Part shown: positions 26,225 through 33,017 of the stretch, one piece after another | How positions within the stretch are numbered: the first letter of the stretch is position 1 | Layout: every line of letters begins with the position of its first letter | NCBI GenBank assembly: GCA_964384625.1 | Contig: CAYLNH010000038.1 | Span: 1-36,288, forward strand | From: CAYLNH01 sp964384625 | GTDB taxonomy: Bacteria; Verrucomicrobiota; Lentisphaeria; JABSQK01 | Direction of reading: 5' to 3' | DNA length: 36,288 nucleotides | Position numbers and translations under genes: made by a program | Notes under the pieces: model-generated | The model's input: only the letters and a program-made list of their open reading frames with translations | What the model was told of the DNA's origin: nothing | Database searches by the model: none

Positions 26225-27346
26225 TCAGTGATGCGAGAAAATACGCTCCGGCGCGTGGAACAGAGCGACGCCGAGGTTGTTGGCGCGCGCAATGACATCC
26301 GCGTCCTTGATCGACCCGGCCGGCGACATCACCGCCGTGACGCCGGCTGCCGCCGCCACCTCAACCGCATCGGGGAAGGGAAAAAACCCGTCGCTGGCCA
26401 TGACCGCGCCTTGAATGTCCTCTGCCCCTTCGTACTTCTCGTTGTACTTCAGAATTGCCTGCTCGACCGCGCCCACCCGGTCCTGCTCGCCCGTGCCGCA
26501 GGCCAGGGTTACGCCGTTCTTGACGATCACAACGCCGTTCGAACGGACGTTCATGTTGATGTACCACGCCGCCAGGAGGTCCTCCAGCTGCTGGGGCGTT
26601 GCCGGCGCCGTTGATTCCTGCTCGCCGCAAGCCTTGTTCTTGCCGGTCGCCCGCTTCAGGTCGTCAACGCCCCGCAGATGCGTCAGTAACGGGTCGGAAA
26701 TGACCAGGGAACCGTCGTGCAGCACCTTGATCGTGCTGCCGTGGGTCGCCTCGTCACCGACATAGCGCGGGATTGCGGCCAGGTCCTTGACCTTCACGAT
26801 GCGGATGTGCTTGTTCAGTTTGAAACTCTCGCGGTCATTGAACGTTGCCAGTGCCGCGGCCGTATATGAGGGCGCCACGACGCATTCGGTAAACGCCCCC
26901 ATGATCTCCTTCGCGGTCGCTTCATCCACTTCGCAACTGAAGGCCGCAACACAGCCGAACGCCGCCCGCGGGTCCGCCGCCCGCGCCTTGCGATAGACGT
27001 CCACCACCGTATCGCCGGCCACCGCCACAGCGGCTCCGCAGGGGTTGACGTGTTTCATGCAGGCACAGGCCGGCTTGTCGTAGAACTTGATGATATTCAG
27101 GGAGTAAGAGATGTCCTCGAGATTCGTCTGGGACAGGCCGCTCTTGCCCGTCTTGAGGATTTCAAGATCACCGATCGGGGTTGTTACGCCGACCGGCTTG
27201 TAGCAGGCCGCCGTCTGATGCGGATTCGTGCCGTAACGCAAATCGTCGACCTTGACGTACTTGTTGCCGAGGATTTCGACTTCGTCGGGGTACTCGCCGA
27301 CGTTGCGGGAAAGGTAGCTTGAGCGGGAGATCTTGGCGTCGCTCAT
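26225..27346 (-). CDS. purH: Stand-alone AICAR transformylase (PurH C-terminal domain only)
   Basis: 373 residues, against roughly 510-530 for bifunctional PurH. The AICAR formyltransferase signatures are present: RYGTNPHQ (37-44), MKHVNPCGAA, SDGFFPFPD and the final block with SPAGSIKDADVI. The N-terminal IMP cyclohydrolase domain is absent: the frame opens at an ATG (27346, AGGAGT eight bases before), and no cyclohydrolase homology lies upstream on the strand. The enzyme would formylate AICAR with 10-formyl-tetrahydrofolate in purine synthesis; ring closure must come from another gene. A -10-like TATATT is at 27399-27404 (complement). The family also contains PurH-like paralogues of uncertain role, so the purH symbol is tentative. 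Confidence 0.82.
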   Translation of the reverse strand: MSDAKISRSSYLSRNVGEYPDEVEILGNKYVKVDDLRYGTNPHQTAACYKPVGVTTPIGDLEILKTGKSGLSQTNLEDISYSLNIIKFYDKPACACMKHVNPCGAAVAVAGDTVVDVYRKARAADPRAAFGCVAAFSCEVDEATAKEIMGAFTECVVAPSYTAAALATFNDRESFKLNKHIRIVKVKDLAAIPRYVGDEATHGSTIKVLHDGSLVISDPLLTHLRGVDDLKRATGKNKACGEQESTAPATPQQLEDLLAAWYINMNVRSNGVVIVKNGVTLACGTGEQDRVGAVEQAILKYNEKYEGAEDIQGAVMASDGFFPFPDAVEVAAAAGVTAVMSPAGSIKDADVIARANNLGVALFHAPERIFSHH

Positions 27347-27703
27347 GGAAGGGGACTCCTGTGGCCTTTGGATTTGGATTACAGCGCGAATCGCGCCTAA
27401 TATAGCGCGGCTGTCTCCGGCTTCTACCCCGGCGCCGCCAAGCTCCCGCCGGCCGCCTTCCGCCCCGCGCCCGCTCCCGACAAAATCGTATCGGTCACAT
27501 CCCTGAGCGACAAAATTGTTTCCTGCGCGGCGATGTGGTGCTAGCGTGTATCTTGTTGCAATGACAGTTCGTTATGGTTGGCATTCCGCGGCTTGGCATC
27601 GGAGGAGCTCAAGCGGGCTCCGAACAAACTCTCCAGGTCTGGAGTGTGGTTGTGTTCCACGCCGGGCACAACACCAACGCAACATAACAAAAGGGCTGCA
27701 ACA
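27347..27703. other. Divergent intergenic region between purH-like and outer-membrane genes
   Basis: No gene is supported in these 357 bases. Near the minus-strand gene there is a -10-like TATATT (complement of 27399-27404) and a GCGCGA-A-TCGCGC palindrome next to it. A direct repeat of 15 bases lies at 27478-27492 and 27508-27522. The leader of the plus-strand gene is long, and an in-frame extension upstream of its ATG has no recognisable sequence. Confidence 0.55.
27478..27522. repeat. Direct repeat CGACAAAATYGTWTC, 30-base period
   Basis: Two copies, at 27478-27492 and 27508-27522, match at 13 of 15 positions and start 30 bases apart, close to three helical turns. They lie about 180-225 bases upstream of the first outer-membrane gene and could be regulator half-sites. 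No known motif is recognised. Confidence 0.45.
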
Positions 27704-28489
27704 ATGACCCGTACCACCCGTACCGTTTTCTTTTTCGCACTTGTAACTCTCCTGTTCAGCGGCGTATCCGCAGTGGCCCAGGAAAGCCGGCTGGCAGTCA
27801 GTGCCGGCGCCGACTATCCGTCACGCTATGTCTGGCGCGGTCAGGTGCTCAATAACGAGCCCTGTCTGCAGCCGACGGTCGACGTCGGCCTGAGTGTTCC
27901 GGGCGGCACGCTCGGGTTGAACTGGTGGGGCGTACTGGACCTTACCGACTACAACGGCGAGGAAAATCAGTTCACCGAACATGACTGGACCGTCAGCTAC
28001 GTCACCGCGGTCGGCCCGCTCGAGTTGACCCTGGCATACATCTATTACTACTTCCCGCAGATCACCGGAGAGAGCGATACGACGGAAGTCTCGGTCGGGC
28101 TTTCCATGCCGCTGGTGGAACGGCAGAACTTCGCCCTGTCGGTCGGCTGCGCCGTCAACTATGATGTCGAAAACATCGGCGGCTATTACTACAATGTGGC
28201 GGCCGAGGCATCGATTCCTTTGTCCGACAAATGGTCCCTCGGCTTCAGCCTCGGCCTCGGCGGCGCGGACGACAACTACAACGAGGGGTACTTCGGCGTC
28301 AAGAACGACGGCTTCAACGACATCACCGCGTCGGCCGGTCTTTCCTGCGCCATCGACGACCATTCCGAGCTGTCCTTCAGTCTTACTTTCAGCGATGTCG
28401 TCGACGGCGACCTCGAGGAAGCCGCTGAAGCAGGCTTTGGCGAGACCAACGTCTATATTTTCAATGTCGGGTTCTCGCATTCGTTCTAG
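27704..28489 (+). CDS. Outer-membrane beta-barrel protein, TorF-like family
   Basis: 261 residues from ATG 27704 (AAAGGG upstream); the longer open frame starting at 27578 is rejected because the signal peptide begins here (MTRTTRTVFFFALVTLLFSG, predicted cut after VAQ). The mature part shows alternating beta-strands with aromatic belts (YVWRGQVLN, LGLNWWGVLDL, FTEHDWTVSY, LAYIYYYFPQ) and ends in Phe, the classic outer-membrane sorting residue. The opening pattern SAGADYPSRYVWRG matches, from memory, the TIGR02001/TorF-like putative porins. Downstream lies a paralogue in the same direction, separated by 410 bases with a hairpin between. Substrate and pore size cannot be inferred. Confidence 0.8.
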   Translation: MTRTTRTVFFFALVTLLFSGVSAVAQESRLAVSAGADYPSRYVWRGQVLNNEPCLQPTVDVGLSVPGGTLGLNWWGVLDLTDYNGEENQFTEHDWTVSYVTAVGPLELTLAYIYYYFPQITGESDTTEVSVGLSMPLVERQNFALSVGCAVNYDVENIGGYYYNVAAEASIPLSDKWSLGFSLGLGGADDNYNEGYFGVKNDGFNDITASAGLSCAIDDHSELSFSLTFSDVVDGDLEEAAEAGFGETNVYIFNVGFSHSF

Positions 28490-28899
28490 CTTGATTCACA
28501 CCTCGACCGGATTACAGCCTGTCGGCCGGGCGTTCCGCGGTTGCCGGGTCCGGGGCCGTTGGCGTGGACCCGATTCGGGCCGAGGTCGTCCGACAGTAAA
28601 CCGGCAACCAGACTGCCGGGCGCTCTGGGAGCGCCCGGCAGTGCTGTTTCCGGCGGCGAAAAGAATTTCCGGATTTTGCTTGTATTCGACACTTGGTATG
28701 TCCCAATACGACATTGGAGGCGGCACGCCCGGAGGCGTACCAGGCCGGCATTAACTGCCGGTTGACAACAAAGGAGGCTGCGGCACGGAGGCATCTCACC
28801 CGCGCTTTACCCCATAGATTGTCCGTCTGGAATCTGTGCTTGAGGTATTTCCTTATCCTGAGGCTGCGAACAAACATCAAAACGTAGGAGGCAATCCAC
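28490..28899. other. Intergenic region between the two TorF-like genes
   Basis: No gene is supported in these 410 bases; the open frames that cross it have no signal or homology. It holds the strong hairpin at 28612-28642, a small hairpin CCGGCA/TGCCGG at 28745-28761, and a lone TTGACA at 28762-28767 without a fitting -10. The second gene therefore probably has its own promoter here, but it could not be fixed. Confidence 0.55.
28612..28642 (+). terminator. Terminator hairpin after the first TorF-like gene
   Basis: ACTGCCGGGCGCTC (28612-28625) and its exact reverse complement (28629-28642) enclose the loop TGG. The 3' side continues GCTGTTT, a weak U-tract. It lies about 120 bases after the stop codon. 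Confidence 0.55.
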
Positions 28900-29784
28900 G
28901 TGACAAGCAAAACACTCGTGATCATCCTGTTCATCCTGGGTGGGCTGGCAGCATCCCATAAGGCCCGTGCCCAGCAACCCCAACCCGTACAGCGCGGCAC
29001 CCGTCTGGAGACGACCGTCTCGGCAGACTTCGCCTCGAAGTATGTCTGGCGCGGCCAACTGCTCAATGACGGCGCCGTACTGCAGCCGTACCTCGAACTC
29101 GCCCTCACCGACTTCCTCGGCGGTCGCGTGTCCGTCAGTTGGTGGGGAAGTATGGACGCCGACGACATCGACGACCAGGAAAATGAGTTCACCGAGTACG
29201 ATTGGACGCTGTCCTATCGCAGGACCCTCATGGACCGCGTCGAACTGGATCTCGGCCTCATTGCCTATTACTACCCGCATGACGGCCACGAGCACCAGGA
29301 CAGCGACGCGATGGATGTCTATGCCATTCTGGCGCTTAATTTGACCGATCCCCGGGCGCGCCTGGCGCTGAAAGCCTTTGGCGCCGCCTACTACGAAGCT
29401 GACGACGTCAGCGGCTGGTACGGCAAAGGCGGCATGGCTGCCGGCATGCGCCTGAACGACCGTTGGACGCTGGAGGCCCTCGGTTGGGTCGGGTTCGGCA
29501 GCCGGGCCTATAACGAGGCCTTCTTCGGCACGCGGTATCTGTATTGGACCGACCTCGATTTCGCAACCCAGGTCCGGGTCTACAACAATTCGGAACGCGA
29601 AGCCGCGGTAACCGATGCGACGGCCACCGTTAAGCTGGTCGGTCAGGTCGACAACCGGACGACGGTTCATTTCGGCGTCGGCTACAGCGCGATTGTCGAC
29701 AAGGACCTCGAGAAGAACGCCGACTTGATCTACTCGGATTCCGATAATCTGTGGTTCTTCTCCGGCTTGACCGCCCGGTTCTAG
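28900..29784 (+). CDS. Outer-membrane beta-barrel protein, TorF-like paralogue
   Basis: 294 residues from GTG 28900; the start is fixed by TAGGAGG eight bases upstream. A signal peptide is present (MTSKTLVIILFILGGLAA, cut probably after ARA). The barrel strands align with the preceding gene: SADFASKYVWRGQLLND against SAGADYPSRYVWRGQVLNN, then SWWG, FTEYDWTLSY and IAYYYPHDG. The chain ends in Phe as outer-membrane proteins do. Compared with the neighbour it has a longer N-terminal linker after the signal and an acidic DADDIDDQENE loop. The pair arose by duplication. A strong intrinsic terminator follows 27 bases after the stop, so the gene ends its transcript. Confidence 0.82.
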   Translation: MTSKTLVIILFILGGLAASHKARAQQPQPVQRGTRLETTVSADFASKYVWRGQLLNDGAVLQPYLELALTDFLGGRVSVSWWGSMDADDIDDQENEFTEYDWTLSYRRTLMDRVELDLGLIAYYYPHDGHEHQDSDAMDVYAILALNLTDPRARLALKAFGAAYYEADDVSGWYGKGGMAAGMRLNDRWTLEALGWVGFGSRAYNEAFFGTRYLYWTDLDFATQVRVYNNSEREAAVTDATATVKLVGQVDNRTTVHFGVGYSAIVDKDLEKNADLIYSDSDNLWFFSGLTARF

Positions 29785-29810
29785 AACTGGACCACGAATG
29801 ATGATCTCAG

Positions 29811-29844
29811 ACGGCCGCCGGCAGGACCTGCCGGCGGCCGTTTT
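29811..29844 (+). terminator. Strong intrinsic terminator
   Basis: ACGGCCGCCGGCAGG (29811-29825) pairs perfectly with 29827-29841, and TTTT covers 29841-29844. It is a classic GC-rich hairpin and U-run 27 bases after the second TorF-like gene. Confidence 0.8.
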
Positions 29845-29956
29845 CTGTTCCCGGACCCGGCGGATCGACAACAGCGGGGTCGATGCCGAATCAGTCCCTT
29901 GCGATTCCATGCCGGTGCGATAGTGTGTCCCGCCGCGCACAAGAAGGACTTCATTG

Positions 29957-31108
29957 ATGAGATTTTTCTTTCTGCTTCTGTTTACGGCTGTTGCGGTCGG
30001 CGCCGACGACCGCAAGCTGACCGCCGCCGATCTGGAGCGGGCCATCGCCCTGGGACGCACCCATATGGTGGCCAACCAGAAGGCCGACGGCACCTTTCAC
30101 TATGAATTCCACTGCGGCACTCTCAAGGCCCGGCCCGGCGACAACGTAACGCGGCAGGCCGGTGCGGTCTGGGGCCTGGCGCTGCTGTTCCGCCACGCGC
30201 CCGAGCGGGACCTCGAACGCGCGCTGCGGCGCAGTCTTGATTTTTTCATCAGCCGCTCGAAGACAACTGCGGCCGGCGGTGCGTACATCCTGTATCCACA
30301 ACAGCGCAACAGCACCGGCGCGGTTGCCTTGATCGGTCTCAGCCTGGTCGATTACCTGCGGGCCGAACACAGCCTGACGGCTGCCGAAAAGACGCGCTAT
30401 AAGGACCAACTGACGCGCTACGTTCGGTTCCTGGTCTCGCTACGCACAACCACCGGACAGTTCCACAGCAGCTACACCAATGCCGGCAAGGGCGTCGGAC
30501 GGCCGTCCCCCTATTTTGATGGCGAGACCCTGCTTTGTCTGGTGCGGGCAGCGAAATACGCCGGCCACGACAAACTCAAGCAGACCCTGATCGACAGCGC
30601 CGGCCGCATGCACAAGATCAACGTCGTCGAGCCGCTGCAGCGCGACCCGGACAGCAGCACGACCAAGGGCTTCTACCAGTGGAGCACCATGGCATACTAC
30701 GAACTGTACACCAGCAAGTGGCCGGGCACCGGGAAATACGCCCGGCGCGCCATTCAGCTGGGCCACTGGATGATCGACACCCATCGCGTCCTGCGGCGCC
30801 GGCGGAACACGGCCTATGCGTTCGAGGGGTTGACTCACGCCGCCGAACTGGCCCGCTTGACCGGCGACCGCCGGGCAAGGGCCAAGTTCACCGCCGCCGT
30901 CGATACCGGTCTGGCCAAATTGCTCAGCTGGCAGGTTGGCAGTCCCCGGCAGAACGATTACCTGGCGCGGCTTCCGCGTGTTCCGCCGCGGGCAGTCGGC
31001 GGCATCCTGAATCATCCGCAAGAACCATGGTTGCGTATCGACGTGGTTCAGCACCAGATGCACGCCTTGGTTCTGGCTCGAACCTGGCTGTACCGCAACG
31101 CGGACTAG
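29957..31108 (+). CDS. Secreted alpha/alpha-toroid protein of unknown substrate
   Basis: 383 residues from ATG 29957, with AGAAGGA upstream; the TTG at 29954 merely precedes it. A signal peptide is evident (MRFFFLLLFTAVAVGADD). The rest reads as repeated helical hairpins with small/aromatic turn residues: GAVWGLALLFRH, GAVALIGLSLVDYLRAE, FDGETLLCLVRAAKYAG, FYQWSTMAYYELY, AYAFEGLTHAAELARLTGD and HQMHALVLARTWL. This is the style of alpha/alpha6-toroid folds seen in glycoside hydrolases, lyases, epimerases and terpene-cyclase-like enzymes. No confident family or catalytic pair can be named. It stands alone between two terminator-like structures, so it is probably monocistronic. A role on periplasmic carbohydrate is only inferred. 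Confidence 0.75.
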   Translation: MRFFFLLLFTAVAVGADDRKLTAADLERAIALGRTHMVANQKADGTFHYEFHCGTLKARPGDNVTRQAGAVWGLALLFRHAPERDLERALRRSLDFFISRSKTTAAGGAYILYPQQRNSTGAVALIGLSLVDYLRAEHSLTAAEKTRYKDQLTRYVRFLVSLRTTTGQFHSSYTNAGKGVGRPSPYFDGETLLCLVRAAKYAGHDKLKQTLIDSAGRMHKINVVEPLQRDPDSSTTKGFYQWSTMAYYELYTSKWPGTGKYARRAIQLGHWMIDTHRVLRRRRNTAYAFEGLTHAAELARLTGDRRARAKFTAAVDTGLAKLLSWQVGSPRQNDYLARLPRVPPRAVGGILNHPQEPWLRIDVVQHQMHALVLARTWLYRNAD

Positions 31109-31579
31109 CTCCGCCCGGCGCCAAAAGGGTGCGGGATCGGGTGCCGGCGCTCCGAGAAGAGGCCCCAAGCTGAGCATGGGAGTATCTACACCCCCTTCAG
31201 TTCCGCGGCCCCACCAGCACCCCGCCTTTGTTCCGGGCCTGGCAAACATGTCTGGCAGGCCCGGCACAGTCGCGGGATCGTTTCGCGGCAGGTATGGCGC
31301 GCAATTCGCCAGTCTTCTACCGCGAGCCGTCCCTGCCCGCAAGCGCAAGCAGTTCCAGCCGCCGCCGCTTTTTGAGGTGCGCCCAGACGCCGGCGACCGG
31401 CTGACGACCGCAAGCTCTTGATCTCGTCTCGTGACCACGTTGTCACGTGGAGCGGAACTCACGTGGCGTACACTGCCGGCTCTTCCGCCACGGCGGACAG
31501 GCAGTCGCGAAATGGATGGATTATCAAGGCGGGCCGAGGCAGTCGGGATCGCTTTCGGCCGTCGTTCCCGGCGCTGCAG
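31109..31579. other. Intergenic region with a 9-bp inverted repeat
   Basis: No gene is supported in these 471 bases between converging genes. A perfect inverted repeat CCGGGCCTG/CAGGCCCGG (31233-31241 and 31256-31264) with a 14-base loop is the clearest structure, and it could act in either direction. A weaker one lies at 31114-31147, just after the alpha/alpha-toroid gene. CCACGT and ACGTGG form an inverted pair near 31433-31448. Confidence 0.55.
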
Positions 31580-32476
31580 CTATTCCTGCAACTGCCGGAG
31601 AATGCCGTCTTTGCCCTTTTTCAGATAGGTGATGCGGCCGCGGCCTGTTCGGCGGCCTTTCTTCGGTTGCACCCGGTACACGATGTCCTGTCCGGGCAGC
31701 TCTCCCTTCAGCAATTTCTGGACCCGCAGGGTGCACTCCACAACGCCGTCTTTGACTCGTTTCATCTTGTAGGTCCGGCCGACAGCCACCACATCCGCTT
31801 GCCGCAGCAGTTCGGCGTCCGGGACGTAGTCTTTATCCGAGCGGGTGAACGGCACAGTCAAGGTATCGATCTTGCCGGTATAGAACGGCAGGTCCTGCTG
31901 GTTCTTCCCTTCGTTGTCGCCGTGTCCGACCATGGGCATCGGTCCCTGCCGGTTCTTCGGGATCGGGTGGAAACCGGCATCGAGGATGAGTTCGTATTTG
32001 CCGGCCGGCAGGCTTTCGCCGCGTCCTTGCGGCGCCACAAAGCCGGCGCCGCCGCCGCGTGGGCGGAGGCCTTTCTTCGCCGGTTTGCCGCCGATTTCAA
32101 GGAGCTGATCGAGGTTCACCCACAACGTGACGGTTTTCGACTTGCCCGGCTCCAGCGGCTGTCCCAGCGGGATTTTGGCGATTGCCGGGCGCATCATCAT
32201 CGGGGCCTTGCCGTAGGTCTTGCCGGACTTCACGGCGCGGATCTTCCAGTGAAAGCTGTTGCTGAAGTACGGCGACATGCTGAGGTCATAGAGCTGGTAT
32301 GCCTGCTTGCCGGTATTCGTCAACGTAATGTCGAACCCGGCCATTTCCTTGCGGCCGACTTCCGCCCGGCGCGCCGCCGCCGCCACCTTCAATCCCTTGT
32401 GTTCAGTTGTCTGCTTGCCGGCACGCAGGTTCGCCGCCGCCAACAACGTCAAGACAAGACCCAGACTGCGATACAT
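31580..32476 (-). CDS. Secreted protein of unknown function
   Basis: 298 residues from ATG 32476, set by AAGGAGA six bases upstream and by the signal peptide that begins there (MYRSLGLVLTLLAAANLRAG). The 17 codons further upstream in frame are polar and are left out. The N-terminal half has an Ig-like/beta-sandwich flavour: GFDITLTNTGKQAYQLYDLS, WKIRAVKSGKTYG and PLEPGKSKTVTLWVNL. Later there is YELILDAGFHPIPK. The C-terminal quarter (DVVAVGRTYKMKRVKDGVVECTLRVQKLLKG) resembles a small beta domain often seen in exported proteins that handle metal or oxidative stress, but I cannot name the family. It is divergent from the 767-residue exported protein across 541 bases. No catalytic motif is visible. 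Confidence 0.7.
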   Translation of the reverse strand: MYRSLGLVLTLLAAANLRAGKQTTEHKGLKVAAAARRAEVGRKEMAGFDITLTNTGKQAYQLYDLSMSPYFSNSFHWKIRAVKSGKTYGKAPMMMRPAIAKIPLGQPLEPGKSKTVTLWVNLDQLLEIGGKPAKKGLRPRGGGAGFVAPQGRGESLPAGKYELILDAGFHPIPKNRQGPMPMVGHGDNEGKNQQDLPFYTGKIDTLTVPFTRSDKDYVPDAELLRQADVVAVGRTYKMKRVKDGVVECTLRVQKLLKGELPGQDIVYRVQPKKGRRTGRGRITYLKKGKDGILRQLQE

Positions 32477-33017
32477 GATTCTCTCCTTCGGTTGATTCTC
32501 CCGGTCCGGAGACCGCCCGCCGGACACTGGATTCGGGTACAGGACGACCGGCGGCGGAACTTCTTAGGGCTGGAGCCGAAATGAGTTGGTGTTTTGCCGG
32601 GAGCAGATCTGGTCCTCAACCTGGCAAGGACGGCGCTCACAACGAGCTGTCTGAGGGGGAGAACGGCTACATGAAGCGCGAAAAGTCTTCCCGACCACCA
32701 CGGCCTCGTGCCATGGGTAAGCGAGATGTTTGATGCAAGGCCGTTGCCCGCCTCTCCACCTCCCGGGCGGCACACCTCAATCTGTCGGCATTTTGAGGCG
32801 AAACATCGACTCCAACACTTCTCGCGGTGGCTGTCGCTGAGCTGCGAGCCGAAGATGCCCCGGGGCAACGAAAGCGGTTGCGGCACAACATGCCGCGCGA
32901 TTTCGACGCCGACCCCCAGCTGATTCCCGGGGCGAATTCGGCGGCCGGACATCCCCCGGAATGTAACCTTTGCGCGGTTCAGCGGTAGTTTGACTGCAGA
33001 CCCAACAAGGATAACTC
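32477..33017. other. Divergent intergenic region
   Basis: These 541 bases between two divergent secreted-protein genes hold no supported gene. Several short frames on both strands lack RBS and recognisable sequence. Promoters for both neighbours must lie here but no convincing -35/-10 pair was found. AAGGA directly before GTG 33018 is the RBS of the plus-strand gene. Confidence 0.5.

Noticed and set aside
24170..26614. 814-codon plus-strand frame opposite the O-antigen-ligase gene
   Set aside because: It is rich in Arg/Gln/Pro with no domain, while the opposite strand has a clear membrane protein and the end runs into the purH-like gene.
27578..27703. In-frame extension upstream of the first TorF-like gene
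   Set aside because: The 42 extra codons are polar, and the signal peptide starts at ATG 27704 behind a plausible RBS.
28762..28767. TTGACA as a promoter for the second TorF-like gene
   Set aside because: No acceptable -10 box lies 16-18 bases downstream, so the hexamer alone is not enough.
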